Notes: generated by a model not told the origin, from the letters alone. 64,000 bases of DNA from Psychrobacter sp. UBA3480 (GCF_002377945.1 NZ_DFQV01000015.1:1-64000); one strand, 5' to 3'; shown: positions 8,955 to 18,830, counted from the first letter of the stretch. Numbers and translations: made by a program.

Positions 8955-10010
8955 ATGAAAACCTATTTTCTTGAGCAACTGATTTCGTCGCCACACACTT
9001 CATCTACGGACACTGTCCCAGTAGAGTTGGCATCTTGCGTGCTCACTATCGGCAATTTCGACGGTGTGCACCTTGGTCACCAAGCCATGCTAGCCCAAGT
9101 TCGTGAGATTGCACATACCCAAAACTTGGGTGCGGCGGTCATGATCTTTGAGCCGCAGCCACGCGAATTTTTTGCACCTGCTAAAGCGCCTGCGCGTCTG
9201 ACGAATCTGGCAGAGAAGCAAGCACTGCTAGCAGAATATGGCGTTGAGGCGTTGATCGTAGCAGGTTTTGATACAGAATTTCGCTCGCTATCAGCACAAG
9301 CGTTTGCCGATATATTAGCCAAGCGTTTGAACGTAAAAGCATTGGTGCTGGGCGATGACTTTCGCTTCGGCCATGATCGTACTGGCGACAGTCAGTTTTT
9401 GCGTAGTTATGGTTTGGATGTGACCAACCTGCATACGGTTACTGATAGCGACAGTATTGATACGACCGATAACGACGCTGCCCGTATCAGCTCTACTCGT
9501 GTTCGTGACTTACTATTGGCAGGTGACCTTCAGGCGGCCAACAGATTACTTGGTCGTGACTATGCAATCACAGGAGTGGTTGTGCGCGGCGACCAGATAG
9601 GACGAACAATAGACTTCCCTACCGCAAATATCGATTTGCAACGAATAAAGCCTGCCCTGCATGGTATTTTTGCAGTCGATGTGGTGAGCTTAGATGATAA
9701 TGGTAATGTAATAGCTGATGGCTTGACTGCGCTTGCCACCGATAGTCATACAGGTATTGCCGGATTGCGTCCGCATAGTTTGTTCGGCACGGCTAATATT
9801 GGCAAAAGACCTTCTGTTGATAAAGGTGATGACTGGCGACTAGAAATCCATTTTCCACAGTTACAAGCTGACTTATACGGATTGAACTTACACGTACGTT
9901 TCCTACACTTTTTGCATGGTGAGCGTCGCTATGATGGAATAGAAGCATTAAAAGCAGGTATTCATCAAGATGTCGCAGATTTACTTGAGTGGCGCGAAAA
10001 GCAAATTTGA
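8955..10010 (+). CDS. ribF: Bifunctional riboflavin kinase / FAD synthetase
   Basis: 351 residues. RibF phosphorylates riboflavin to FMN and adenylylates FMN to FAD. The N-terminal nucleotidyltransferase half shows TIGNFDGVHLGHQ (residues 31-43), LGDDFRFGHDR and the ISSTRVRDLL motif near residue 177. The C-terminal kinase half begins GDQIGRTIDFPTANIDL near residue 212 and ends ERRYDGIEALKAGI. It is about 40 residues longer than usual: an insert near residues 240-270 separates the kinase strands before ANIGKRPSV. A strong hairpin terminator follows directly. Confidence 0.95.
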   Translation: MKTYFLEQLISSPHTSSTDTVPVELASCVLTIGNFDGVHLGHQAMLAQVREIAHTQNLGAAVMIFEPQPREFFAPAKAPARLTNLAEKQALLAEYGVEALIVAGFDTEFRSLSAQAFADILAKRLNVKALVLGDDFRFGHDRTGDSQFLRSYGLDVTNLHTVTDSDSIDTTDNDAARISSTRVRDLLLAGDLQAANRLLGRDYAITGVVVRGDQIGRTIDFPTANIDLQRIKPALHGIFAVDVVSLDDNGNVIADGLTALATDSHTGIAGLRPHSLFGTANIGKRPSVDKGDDWRLEIHFPQLQADLYGLNLHVRFLHFLHGERRYDGIEALKAGIHQDVADLLEWREKQI

Positions 10011-10035
10011 TGTTTAGTGTTAGTCCAGACATAAA

Positions 10036-10072
10036 AAACCCCGCGATATTAAGACTATCGCGGGGTTTTTTA
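10036..10072 (+). terminator. Rho-independent terminator after ribF
   Basis: CCCCGCGATA (10039-10048) pairs perfectly with TATCGCGGGG (10056-10065) and is followed by a T run. The A run on the other side means it could also serve the minus-strand DUF2789 gene that ends at 10091. Confidence 0.93.
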
Positions 10073-10090
10073 TAATATCGTTATAAACTT

Positions 10091-10330
10091 CTATGCGTCA
10101 GGATGTAAACGGACATTTAGCTCATCGATGGTTTCTACCCATGCTGCATCTTTTTGCCATTCTTCCTGCAGGAACATACGCTGATTATCCGTCCAAATAC
10201 TAGCCTCTGTTAGTTTTTCTTCGCTATCTAATTGGTTTGCTGCGATAAAATTATCAATTGCCTCATCAGAGCTGTCGAGGCCTAACTGAGCAAATAACTC
10301 ATTCATACTGTATTCTGGTTCACCCAACAT
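10091..10330 (-). CDS. DUF2789 family protein
   Basis: 79 residues, the normal length for this family of small acidic gammaproteobacterial proteins. The start MLGEPEYSMNELFAQLGLDS followed by DEAIDNFIAANQL is characteristic, as is the ending in a helix rich in Trp and acidic residues (FLQEEWQKDAAWVETID). AAGGAG lies seven bases upstream of the ATG. It is cytosolic and its function is unknown. It stands alone between ribF and mdh and is probably ended by the bidirectional hairpin at 10036-10072. Confidence 0.85.
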   Translation of the reverse strand: MLGEPEYSMNELFAQLGLDSSDEAIDNFIAANQLDSEEKLTEASIWTDNQRMFLQEEWQKDAAWVETIDELNVRLHPDA

Positions 10331-10540
10331 AATTTTTCTCCTTAAATGGTACGAATATAGTCGTACTTATTGTTTAATGTGCTTATTATTCAAATTGACA
10401 TATTCATTGTAACAAGCTTTATTTTAATAGCTGTTAATCAACGTTTATCTAACGTTATCAATTGTATTAACGGTAAATCGCTTTTACCAGTTTAAGAAAG
10501 AAACATAGGTTATTTTCACTTGCCTACTTCTCATAGACAC

Positions 10541-10573
10541 AAAAAAGCCCTCATATTTCAGAGGGCTTTTTTA
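10541..10573 (-). terminator. Rho-independent terminator after mdh
   Basis: AGCCCTC (10546-10552) pairs with GAGGGCT (10561-10567), flanked by an A run on the left and a T run on the right. It lies about 50 bases past the mdh stop and can work on either strand. Confidence 0.88.
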
Positions 10574-10625
10574 TACTACTTATCTTTACTACTTAAATCA
10601 TAGCTTACTGGATAGCAGCTTAGAT

Positions 10626-11615
10626 TTACGGTAGTAAATGTGCTACTGCATCACGCTCTTCACTAAGCTCTTGCTCAGTGGCAGCCATTTTCTCTTTTGA
10701 GAAATCTGATGATACATCAACGCCGTCTACGATAGACCAGTCGCCGTTAGTGCATGTGCATGGGAATGAGTAGATCAAACCTTCAGCAATACCATATTCG
10801 CCGTTTGAGTAAACGCCCATAGATACCCAATCGTTTTCATCAGTACCTAGCGCCCACGTACGCATGTGTGCGATAGCAGCGTTGGCAGCAGAAGCGGCAG
10901 ATGATGCACCGCGAGCTTTAATGATCGCAGCACCGCGCTGTTGTACTTCTGGGATATAAGTCGCTTCGTACCATTCACGATCAACTAAATCTAGCGCAGG
11001 CTTGCCGTTTACTGTACAAGCGGTTAGATCTGGATACTGAGTTGACGAATGGTTGCCCCAGATGATCATTTTCTTCACGTCATTTACAGTGCTGTCAGTC
11101 TTGCCAGCCAACTGTGCCATAGCACGGTTATGGTCTAGACGAGTCATTGCAGTGAAGTTGCGTGGATCAAGATCTGGTGCATTACGCTGAGCGATAAGTG
11201 CGTTCGTGTTGGCAGGGTTACCGACTACCAATACTTTTACATCACGGCTAGCGACTTCGTTCAATGCTTTACCTTGTGCTGAGAAAATCGCAGCGTTGGC
11301 TTCTAGCAAATCTTTACGCTCCATACCTGGGCCACGAGGACGTGCACCAACCAGTAAAGCATAATCGATATCTTTGAATGCGACGTTAGCATCGTCAGTT
11401 TGGACGATACCAGCCAACAATGGGAATGCACAGTCTTCTAGTTCCATGACCACACCCTTTAGGGCGTCAAGAGCTGGCGTAATTTCAAGTAATTGCAAAA
11501 TAACTGGCTGATCTTTACCTAGCATCTCGCCAGATGCAATACGAAATAGCATCGCGTAGCTGATATTACCAGCGGCACCAGTGACGGCAACACGTAAAGG
11601 CTGTTTCATTGACAT
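10626..11615 (-). CDS. mdh: Malate dehydrogenase
   Basis: 329 residues, the length of the cytosolic-type (group with chloroplast and Thermus) malate dehydrogenases. It interconverts malate and oxaloacetate with NAD in the TCA cycle. Visible sites: [10 protein letters not shown] (NAD loop, residues 13-22), the substrate loop [15 protein letters not shown] near residue 90 with its arginines, [18 protein letters not shown], and the catalytic His in [12 protein letters not shown] near residue 190. A GGGAG site precedes the ATG at 11615 by six bases. It is monocistronic and followed by its own terminator. Confidence 0.97.
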   Translation of the reverse strand: MSMKQPLRVAVTGAAGNISYAMLFRIASGEMLGKDQPVILQLLEITPALDALKGVVMELEDCAFPLLAGIVQTDDANVAFKDIDYALLVGARPRGPGMERKDLLEANAAIFSAQGKALNEVASRDVKVLVVGNPANTNALIAQRNAPDLDPRNFTAMTRLDHNRAMAQLAGKTDSTVNDVKKMIIWGNHSSTQYPDLTACTVNGKPALDLVDREWYEATYIPEVQQRGAAIIKARGASSAASAANAAIAHMRTWALGTDENDWVSMGVYSNGEYGIAEGLIYSFPCTCTNGDWSIVDGVDVSSDFSKEKMAATEQELSEERDAVAHLLP

Positions 11616-11985
11616 TGAATACTCCCTAATTAATTATTAGATAATTCTAATGAACGATTATCATTTTAGATATCGACTTGTTTGCCGCATAGCAGCATGT
11701 ATAAACCGAGAGCTAGTGTAGCACTTCATCGCAGTGACCGTCTAGATACAGTCATAGACCCGTCAGGGATTATATTGTTACATTTTATACGAGAGGATTT
11801 TTGTAGAGGCTAAGCGCTTACGAATAAAGTGCTAGAGAGCTTTATCACATGATAACTAAAGCACATTTTCACTATGTTATGCGTAGATATAATGGTCAAA
11901 ACAGGCAATTTGTACTATTAAATTCGACTAAGTGAAATGAAAAACAGTATCAAAAAAGAAGTTTAAGCAGATAACTAAGTAAAGG
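11616..11985. other. Non-coding stretch upstream of mdh
   Basis: 370 bases of AT-rich sequence containing the mdh 5' leader and promoter region, and the 3' end of the RNase T2-like gene. I see no convincing ORF, RNA gene or strong terminator here. Confidence 0.6.
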
Positions 11986-12795
11986 CTATCGCCCGCCTGA
12001 AATGATAAATTTACTGCCACAGCTGTCTACAACGTCATGACAAGTGCCAAAGTCACTACCTTCATAACACACGTGTATATCAGTGAGTATCGATTGGCGA
12101 CGGCTGCCTTCTTGACAGATGAGGTCCACGCTATTGGAAGACATACCACTATTAAGACGGGTCATTTGACTGACAAACCGTGATTTGGAAACGGTATAAC
12201 TATTACCCGTATTTAGCTCATTCGGTAATTTCAATCCACCTGCATAGTTAGTAATCTGCCGAAAGTAACTGCTGGCGCTAAGCGGACTACAGGCTCCGTA
12301 ACGTTGCCACGTCTGGCTACGTACCGTTGTGTCAGGCATGATGCGGTTAACGACTTTTAGTTGTAGCGGGGTAAGGCGTGGCTCACTACCGCGACCGCAG
12401 CGCTCACCATATCCCATGTCCAGACCAGATACGGTCAATGAATACCCTTCTAAACACTGACGCATACGTGCCCGCGTTGGCTGCATATTACATAATGCTG
12501 GGGTCATCTCAATCATCAGTACACGCTGACCAGTCTTAACCGTGCTAGCTGCCTGTGCTGGTAGCAGTATAACGCCTTGTATAAGCAGTAAAGCGCCGAA
12601 GCTCAATGTCGCTTTGATACTACCTACACGGTGTTTGCTAGCCAACTCTGCACGCAATCGCATCATAGAGTTAGCAGCCTTGTTGCTCAGGTTTGTATCT
12701 GTCTTTGTATTTGCCTTCGATAAAAAGCATATCCGATTAGATAACGAATATTTGGTTTTTGACGACGTAGACAGACTAAAATATTTTTTGATCAT
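11986..12795 (-). CDS. Ribonuclease T2-fold protein lacking catalytic residues
   Basis: 269 residues. The first 45 look like a spurious extension; Met44/Met45 (near 12666) followed by a signal peptide (SFGALLLIQGVILLPAQAA, about 65-83) is the likelier start, so the protein is periplasmic. The mature part can be aligned by eye with E. coli RNase I: LTVSGLDMG replaces the HGLWPG motif, TWQRYGAC replaces the ExxKHGAC motif, DLICQEG and the terminal CGSKFIISGG match the rest. In this alignment the three catalytic residues (His, Glu, His) become Ser, Thr and Tyr. Eight cysteines in the mature region suggest disulfides. Probably a non-catalytic relative, perhaps RNA-binding or inhibitory. It stands alone. 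Confidence 0.75.
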   Translation of the reverse strand: MIKKYFSLSTSSKTKYSLSNRICFLSKANTKTDTNLSNKAANSMMRLRAELASKHRVGSIKATLSFGALLLIQGVILLPAQAASTVKTGQRVLMIEMTPALCNMQPTRARMRQCLEGYSLTVSGLDMGYGERCGRGSEPRLTPLQLKVVNRIMPDTTVRSQTWQRYGACSPLSASSYFRQITNYAGGLKLPNELNTGNSYTVSKSRFVSQMTRLNSGMSSNSVDLICQEGSRRQSILTDIHVCYEGSDFGTCHDVVDSCGSKFIISGGR

Positions 12796-13127
12796 AGGAC
12801 TGAAGGCAGTTAGTTAGCAATGATAAGACATAGGCTATAACTTAAATCATTAGACGCGATACATAAAACACGCATTGACCTAAGAACAAGACTGAAAAAT
12901 AGGGTTTCCCATTAAGGCAATGGTAACAAAACGTTTTTTTTAATCTATAGCAAAAACGTAAACGTTGACGACATCGTCAGGAATCTCGATAAATGTTGAT
13001 AAAGTACTGAAGGATAAAGACTGTGAAATTTACCTTGGCCAGATTAGTGCTGCCTGAGCAAATTAGCAGATAAAAATAAACCACTAACAATGAATCATTA
13101 GTGGTTTATCAAATGCAAGTTCAGTGA
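12796..13127. other. Non-coding stretch between the T2-like and lytic transglycosylase genes
   Basis: 332 bases. The right end holds the terminator of the lytic transglycosylase gene; the left end holds the leader of the RNase T2-like gene. Nothing else is apparent. Confidence 0.6.
13071..13110 (-). terminator. Rho-independent terminator after the lytic transglycosylase gene
   Basis: TAAACCACTAA (13077-13087) pairs with TTAGTGGTTTA (13098-13108). On the minus strand the hairpin is followed by TTTTTA. It lies 18 bases past the stop codon at 13128. Confidence 0.85.
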
Positions 13128-15260
13128 TCAAAATCCAGCTGGCACCGTACCCATACGCTGAGTAATCGGCTGACCACGACCCAACAGACTGCTATAAATA
13201 GTGGCGTTTTCCATTACGTGTTTGACATAGTTACGTGTCTCAGGAAATGCAATCGACTCTACATATTGATCTGCGGCCAGTGAACCATAAACTGGCTGCC
13301 AGCGTTTGGCGTTATTAGGACCAGCGTTATAGCCTGCGGTTGCCAGTACTGGCTGATAATTGAGTTTGCCCAAGATATCACCCATATACCACGTACCATA
13401 GCGGATATTGGTATCACCACTGTTGGCACGGCTCGCACTATACGTCTCGCCTAGGTTGCGAGCGATATATTTTGCGGTATCAGGCATGACTTGCATTAAT
13501 CCACTCGCGCCTACGTTTGAGCGCGCAGAAGATACGAAACGGCTTTCTTGACGCATGATACCGTACGCCCATGCTGGATCAATACCTGCTGACTCACTAT
13601 AACGCACAACTGCGCTTTGATGCGGCATCGGATGCGAAAGTGCTAAGCTATCCACTCTATCAGTATTATCAACGGCATAAATCGCTCGATCGAGCCAACC
13701 CATATCATAGGCTTGACGAGCAGCGGCAATAATTAAATTGTCATCACGATTATCACGAGCTTGCTTCACCGCCCAGTTCCACTCGCGATTGGCATAAGCA
13801 CGACTAGCCTCAGAGTTGTATAGCGCAAACGCACGAGCGAAGTTAGCGTCTTGCATGACACGCGCGCGGTCAGCAGTACTAACATTAGGCAAATTACTAC
13901 CACCTAAACGGCTGGCATCGAAACGCTGCCCTATTTTATCTTTTGCCATCAAACCATAGTAGTCATTACTCTTTGCTAGGTTCTGATACATTTTTTTGGA
14001 CGTATTACGCTTGCTACTATCGCTTGACTGCTCATACGCACGAGCTAGCCAATACTGCCACTGGGCTTCTTTTTGCGTTTCGCCATCCATTTTTGAGATA
14101 GCTTCTACCACATCATCCCAACGACCGAAGCGAATCGCCGCCATAGCGTAATCTTCAGCTTCTTCAAAATTAAAGTCATTGTCCAAACTATTGCGGAACC
14201 AATCGACTGCTTCAGCGTTAAACCCATCGTCAGTGTTGTGATTCATACGCTGTACGCCAAGCGTACGATAAGCATAGCGTCGGGTTTCGTCATTCAACAA
14301 TCTGACCGCGCGCTGATTGTCTTGTTTGATATCAAAGTCTAACTGTAGCGCCGCCTCACGATAAGACTTATCAGCCATACGGCCGATTGCATACATATAT
14401 AGGTATTGATTGGTTTGGCTTGCAGGCTCACGACCAAAACGGCTAAAGAAAGAAGACGGATTTAGCTGAATTTCACTGAGCGCCGAATAAGCAATTGGCG
14501 TACCAAGACGTGAGGACAATGCCATAATATCACCAGTCTTGCCTTTACGTAGCATACGCTTGAGACGATCCGCACGATCTTGATTACTAATTAGCGCGTT
14601 GTTGTTCATCTCCATCGCTAGCTGATCGCACAATGCTGGTTGCTTTTTGGTGGTCAGCCACACATCAGATTTGGCTGCCATAGCACGCATGGTGTCACCA
14701 CCATTATTGAACCCAAGCGCAACCGCACAGCGCTCACTGGCATCCGCATTGGTAATCAAATTGGCTACCTGTCTAACCGAGGCATAATCATTCGACCCCG
14801 CTTTGGTCTCCGCAAAATCAGCCACCAATTTCTCAGCCATAACCGTATCTGGATACTGACGCACAAACTGCGAGACAGCTGCTGAACTCTGTGAATTGAG
14901 GTCTATATTCATACGCCAATAAGTGGGATACATCGCAAACAAGCCGCCACTCATGACCTGCTCATAATTATAGAGCGCACTCACATCACCACGATCTGCG
15001 GCGATAGCGGCTGCCATAAATGAGTCAATACTACTGTCTTTCTGATAATCTTGTTGATAGTTACTTTCTTGTTGGTAGCTTTCCTCATCGCCCCATGTCA
15101 ACTCGGCACAAGCGACTTGTGACACACCAAGTGCACTTACCGCTGTTGCCACGCTCAACGCGCTCAACCGTAGCGTACCTACTGTAATTCGCTTTGACGC
15201 GTGTTTTTGACTGATAGACTTTTCATCCTTGATGCTATGCGCAACACGCAACTTTGTCAT
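13128..15260 (-). CDS. Lytic murein transglycosylase (Slt70 type)
   Basis: 710 residues from the ATG at 15260, chosen because AAGAGAG lies just upstream and the sequence continues into a signal peptide (ALSVATAVSALGVSQVACA, about residues 30-50). The periplasmic enzyme cleaves the MurNAc-GlcNAc bond of peptidoglycan, forming 1,6-anhydroMurNAc. About 450 residues of alpha-helical superhelix (GRWDDVVEAISKM, WLARAYEQSSDS) lead to a C-terminal SLT domain near residues 560-690, with the catalytic Glu in YGIMRQESRF, then GASGLMQVMPDTA and ATAGYNAGPNNAKRW. Its product is the substrate class of AmpD, encoded upstream. It is monocistronic. Confidence 0.93.
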   Translation of the reverse strand: MTKLRVAHSIKDEKSISQKHASKRITVGTLRLSALSVATAVSALGVSQVACAELTWGDEESYQQESNYQQDYQKDSSIDSFMAAAIAADRGDVSALYNYEQVMSGGLFAMYPTYWRMNIDLNSQSSAAVSQFVRQYPDTVMAEKLVADFAETKAGSNDYASVRQVANLITNADASERCAVALGFNNGGDTMRAMAAKSDVWLTTKKQPALCDQLAMEMNNNALISNQDRADRLKRMLRKGKTGDIMALSSRLGTPIAYSALSEIQLNPSSFFSRFGREPASQTNQYLYMYAIGRMADKSYREAALQLDFDIKQDNQRAVRLLNDETRRYAYRTLGVQRMNHNTDDGFNAEAVDWFRNSLDNDFNFEEAEDYAMAAIRFGRWDDVVEAISKMDGETQKEAQWQYWLARAYEQSSDSSKRNTSKKMYQNLAKSNDYYGLMAKDKIGQRFDASRLGGSNLPNVSTADRARVMQDANFARAFALYNSEASRAYANREWNWAVKQARDNRDDNLIIAAARQAYDMGWLDRAIYAVDNTDRVDSLALSHPMPHQSAVVRYSESAGIDPAWAYGIMRQESRFVSSARSNVGASGLMQVMPDTAKYIARNLGETYSASRANSGDTNIRYGTWYMGDILGKLNYQPVLATAGYNAGPNNAKRWQPVYGSLAADQYVESIAFPETRNYVKHVMENATIYSSLLGRGQPITQRMGTVPAGF

Positions 15261-15607
15261 ACTGACTCTCTTTATGATATCTCTATAAACATGTGAATAA
15301 CGGTTCGCTAAGTACCGCCAAGGGTATAGCAATCATCATACTATACTCATTGTGCTTTCAACTATCTCCTTTACCTTTTGTTAATAAATAGGACAGCACG
15401 GTGTAACATAGAAGTGATAACGAGCCGCAGTTTTTATGAATAGTAATATGAACGACAGTAAATAATTGATACTGCTATGAATTATTTATCATATTGATAC
15501 CCCATCGCTCGTGCTAATTTTTCACATTGGCACAGGGTTGTGATAAAATACGCCACCTGTTAATCGGCTACTCCGCTATATTTTTGGTCAATCATGGACT
15601 TATCCTT
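15261..15607. other. Divergent intergenic region, lytic transglycosylase / miaB
   Basis: 347 bases between two divergent genes. It must hold both promoters, but I see no element that I can assign firmly. Frames extending both genes into this space exist but lack ribosome-binding sites. Confidence 0.5.
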
Positions 15608-17101
15608 ATGAGTGTTACTGTATTCAATCCCCGCATCGATGACGATGCTGTTGCTGAGACGACTGTCACCGCACGTGCTGTCACTGCACTCAAAGAAGCA
15701 AGTTCAGCCCAAGCGCCTGTCGAAAAAGTAGCGACAAAAAAGGTCTTTGTCACGACCCAAGGCTGTCAGATGAATGTCTATGACTCTGGCAAAATGCTAG
15801 ACGTGCTAGGCGATTCACATGGTATGGAAGTGACCCATGATATCGATGAGGCCGACGTACTACTGATGAACACCTGCTCTATCCGCGAAAAAGCACAAGA
15901 AAAAGTCTTTTCAGAATTGGGTCGCTGGCGCAAACTAAAGGAAAAACGCCCTGACCTCGTCATTGGCGTCGGTGGTTGTGTGGCCTCACAAGAAGGCGAT
16001 AACATTCAAAAGCGTGCGCCTTATGTCGACATGGTATTTGGCCCACAAACCTTGCATCGCCTACCAGAGCTATACGATCAATCAAATGAACAACGTGAAA
16101 TCGCGCCTAAAAACCGTATTGGTACGATTGATGTGTCATTCCCTAGCATTGAGAAGTTTGACTTTTTGCCAGAGCCAAGAGTAGAAGGCTATAAAGCCTT
16201 TGTCTCTATCATGGAAGGCTGCTCAAAATATTGCTCATTCTGCGTGGTACCTTATACGCGCGGCGAAGAGTTATCCCGTCCACTTGATGACGTATTGGCA
16301 GAGATTGACAGCCTTGCCGCTCAAGGTATCCGTGAAATCAACCTGTTGGGTCAAAACGTAAACGGTTATCGCGGTGAAAAAGACGACGGCAGCATTTGCC
16401 GTTTCGCTGAGCTGTTGCACTATGTCTCGCATGTCGATGGTGTCGAGCGTATTCGCTATACGACCAGCCATCCGCTAGAGTTCACTGATGACATCATTGA
16501 TGCGTATGCACAATTGCCAGAGCTGGTATCGCACTTACATCTACCGGTTCAAAGTGGTTCAAACGCTATCTTGGCAGCGATGAAGCGCAACCATACGATC
16601 GACGTTTACATCAATCAAATTAATAAGCTAAAAGCCATTCGTCCAGATATTCACTTGTCGAGCGACTTTATCATTGGCTTCCCTGGTGAAACTGATCAAG
16701 ACTTCCAAGATACCTTGAACTTGGCAAAAGAGTTGAACTTCGATCACTCTTACAGCTTTATCTACTCTAAGCGCCCAGGCACGCCAGCCGCTGAGTTGCC
16801 AGATGATGTAAGTTTCAAAACTAAAAAAGAGCGCTTGGCAGAATTCCAAAAAGTCATCATTGATTCGACACTTGCGAAAACACATGAGATGGTCGGCACT
16901 ACGACTCGTGTCTTGGTTGAACAAGTTGCCAATCGTCATCCTGACTGCTTAATCGGTACTGCAGATAACACCCGTACCGTCATGTTCCCTCATGATGTCG
17001 AAAAAATGGATGAGATGTTGGGTAAACTCGTGAGTGTACGTATTACTGATTTCGTCAGCCCGCACATGGTCAAAGGTGAGCTGATCGAAGTATTGGCATA
17101 G
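15608..17101 (+). CDS. miaB: tRNA-2-methylthio-N6-dimethylallyladenosine synthase
   Basis: 497 residues from ATG 15608; a longer frame from 15527 lacks a ribosome-binding site. MiaB is a radical SAM enzyme that adds a methylthio group to i6A37 of tRNAs. The UPF0004 domain carries its three cluster cysteines in [18 protein letters not shown] and GVGGCVAS. The radical SAM core has CSKYCSFC near residue 205. A TRAM domain closes the protein (about 435-497). An N-terminal extension of about 45 residues, rich in Ala, Thr and Val, precedes the core. A terminator follows. Confidence 0.96.
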   Translation: MSVTVFNPRIDDDAVAETTVTARAVTALKEASSAQAPVEKVATKKVFVTTQGCQMNVYDSGKMLDVLGDSHGMEVTHDIDEADVLLMNTCSIREKAQEKVFSELGRWRKLKEKRPDLVIGVGGCVASQEGDNIQKRAPYVDMVFGPQTLHRLPELYDQSNEQREIAPKNRIGTIDVSFPSIEKFDFLPEPRVEGYKAFVSIMEGCSKYCSFCVVPYTRGEELSRPLDDVLAEIDSLAAQGIREINLLGQNVNGYRGEKDDGSICRFAELLHYVSHVDGVERIRYTTSHPLEFTDDIIDAYAQLPELVSHLHLPVQSGSNAILAAMKRNHTIDVYINQINKLKAIRPDIHLSSDFIIGFPGETDQDFQDTLNLAKELNFDHSYSFIYSKRPGTPAAELPDDVSFKTKKERLAEFQKVIIDSTLAKTHEMVGTTTRVLVEQVANRHPDCLIGTADNTRTVMFPHDVEKMDEMLGKLVSVRITDFVSPHMVKGELIEVLA

Positions 17102-17137
17102 TGGTTAAGGTAACAATGGTTAAGTTATAAGTTTGAG

Positions 17138-17161
17138 TAAGAATAAGAATAAGAATAAGAA
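17138..17161 (+). repeat. Hexamer tandem repeat (TAAGAA x4)
   Basis: Four perfect copies of TAAGAA, directly abutting the A run of the miaB terminator. Likely prone to slippage but outside coding sequence. Confidence 0.9.
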
Positions 17162-17196
17162 AAAGCCGTTCACTATCATAGCGAACGGCTTTTTTG
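17160..17196 (+). terminator. Rho-independent terminator after miaB
   Basis: AGCCGTTC (17164-17171) pairs with GAACGGCT (17183-17190), with an inner CTAT/ATAG pairing, and is followed by a T run. The A run on the left lets it also end the minus-strand gene at 17229. Confidence 0.92.
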
Positions 17197-17228
17197 TTGT
17201 TTAAATTTAAGATTAAGATGAACGATTG

Positions 17229-17483
17229 CTACTCCGATAACCAATCTGTCCGTCGCAATTGTTGCTTAGTCTCGCGGCGACGTTTTTTGCGCACGATGTC
17301 TATATCTTCCTTTTCGTGAATACCACCTTTCCTTAATAGTGGATCAAGCGCTAGATAATTACGTGGTTTGACAGTGCCTAGCGAGTGTTTCACACCTGTC
17401 ATATTTTGACGTTCTAACTGCGCTTGCTGTTCTAGCTGCCGTTCAATTTGTTTGGCTTTTTTTAATGTTTGTTTTAAACTCAT
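17229..17483 (-). CDS. Small basic hypothetical protein
   Basis: 84 residues from ATG 17483, chosen because AGGTAACAAT lies directly upstream; an in-frame start at 17519 would overlap an inverted repeat. The sequence is strongly charged: an N-terminal helix (LKKAKQIERQLEQQAQLER), a middle segment resembling a short conserved motif (KPRNYLALDPLLRKGG), and a basic tail (RKKRRRETKQQLRR). No membrane segment. The composition would suit an RNA- or ribosome-associated protein, but that is only a guess. It lies downstream of rtcB on the same strand, separated by the inverted repeat. Confidence 0.65.
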   Translation of the reverse strand: MSLKQTLKKAKQIERQLEQQAQLERQNMTGVKHSLGTVKPRNYLALDPLLRKGGIHEKEDIDIVRKKRRRETKQQLRRTDWLSE

Positions 17484-17512
17484 ATTGTTACCTGTTTTTT
17501 TATTTCTTTGAG

Positions 17513-17616
17513 ATACCAATGCCGAAAATCATCTTAGCGAGGAAAAGGAGTGCTAATTGTACATTCAGTACATTAAACGAGTTTGACGATACTAAGATGA
17601 TTTGCAGGCTTGGTAT
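17513..17616. repeat. Long imperfect inverted repeat element (25-bp arms)
   Basis: The left arm (17513-17537) and right arm (17592-17616) are reverse complements except in a short stretch near the middle: both contain ATACCAA and AAATCATCTTAG. The 54-base centre contains its own palindrome TGTAC-ATTCA-GTACA (17558-17572). The right arm touches the rtcB stop codon. There is no T run, so it is not a standard terminator. It looks like a small mobile or REP-like intergenic repeat. Confidence 0.75.
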
Positions 17617-18830
17617 TAGCCTTTAATACACATGACCTGCTTCAGCGTATGCACCACTTCAACCAAATCCGTTTGATTGGCCATCACTTCATCGATGTCT
17701 TTATAAGCGCCGGGTATCTCATCGATGACGCCTTTATCTTTGCGACATTCGACACCATCTGTCTGCGCTTTTAGCTCATCAATGGTGAACGCGCGTATCG
17801 CTTTACCACGGCTCATTTGTCGCCCTGCCCCATGTGAGCAAGAACAAAACGACTCTGCCGCGCCTAGACCACGTACGATAAAAGACTTTGTGCCCATAGA
17901 TCCTGGGATAATCCCAAGCTCACCTGCATAGGCACTGATTGCGCCTTTACGGGTCACATAGACTTGCTCACCGAAATGCACCTCTTCATTGACATAATTA
18001 TGATGACAATTGATGGCTTCTTTGGTCAGCTGAAATCGTGGCAATCCCGCTTGTGGCGACTGCAATGACTTAATGACGAGACGCATCATCTCGCGGCGGT
18101 TCTCTAACGCGTAGTCCTGCGCCCAGCCTACTGCTTCGACATAATCGGCAAAGCTATCAGACCCTTCGGCAAAGTAAGACAAATCTCGATCTGGCACATG
18201 ACCAAAGCGTGATTGACGTTCTTTTTTTGCAAGGTTGATGAAATAGCGACCGATACAGTTGCCAATACCGCGACTGCCAGAATGTAGCATCACCCAGACA
18301 TCGTTGTTTTCATCCAGGCACAGCTCAATAAAGTGATTACCACCGCCCAATGTCCCCAACTGCTTCGCCCAAGTACGCTCAAAACCTTTGAGCATTTTGA
18401 GTAAACCCGGGTGTTTATCAGTAATCGGTTTTAGGCGTTTTCCTAGTGGGTCAATCGTTGAGTCCTTGGCTTGGATTTGCTTGTGCATGTTGAAGCCGAC
18501 TGGCACTTGTTGTTCAACGATCGAACGCAACGACTTTAAACTGTCAGGCAAATCACTCGCCGTCAGTGACAAACGCACCGCGTTCATACCGCAGCCAATA
18601 TCCACACCGACTGCGGCAGGAATGATGGCTGACTTGGTCGGTATCACACTGCCGACCGTCGCACCTTTACCAACGTGCACATCGGGCATCACTGCAATGT
18701 GCGAATGTACAAACTCTAGCTGAGCTAGATTGCGTAGTTGCTGCATCGCACCTTGTTCAACATCTGAGGTGTAAATTTTGACTGGTACGCCGTGTTTTCG
18801 ATTTTCATTTAATACTAATTGAATGCTCAT
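17616..18830 (-). CDS. rtcB: RNA-splicing ligase RtcB
   Basis: 404 residues, the length of the shorter bacterial RtcB branch (about 370-410). RtcB joins a 2',3'-cyclic phosphate or 3'-phosphate end to a 5'-OH end in RNA repair, using GTP and Mn2+. Visible sites: MPDVHVGKGATVGSV near residue 50, GVDIGCGMNAVR near residue 76 with the metal-binding Asp/Cys, LGGGNHFIEL near residue 165, HSGSRGIGN, and the guanylylated His in CSHGAGRQMSRG near residue 335. No rtcA cyclase or rtcR regulator is adjacent. Confidence 0.95.
   Translation of the reverse strand: MSIQLVLNENRKHGVPVKIYTSDVEQGAMQQLRNLAQLEFVHSHIAVMPDVHVGKGATVGSVIPTKSAIIPAAVGVDIGCGMNAVRLSLTASDLPDSLKSLRSIVEQQVPVGFNMHKQIQAKDSTIDPLGKRLKPITDKHPGLLKMLKGFERTWAKQLGTLGGGNHFIELCLDENNDVWVMLHSGSRGIGNCIGRYFINLAKKERQSRFGHVPDRDLSYFAEGSDSFADYVEAVGWAQDYALENRREMMRLVIKSLQSPQAGLPRFQLTKEAINCHHNYVNEEVHFGEQVYVTRKGAISAYAGELGIIPGSMGTKSFIVRGLGAAESFCSCSHGAGRQMSRGKAIRAFTIDELKAQTDGVECRKDKGVIDEIPGAYKDIDEVMANQTDLVEVVHTLKQVMCIKG

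Noticed and set aside
15527..15607. 27-residue upstream extension of miaB
   Set aside because: No ribosome-binding site and no family resemblance; ATG 15608 preferred.
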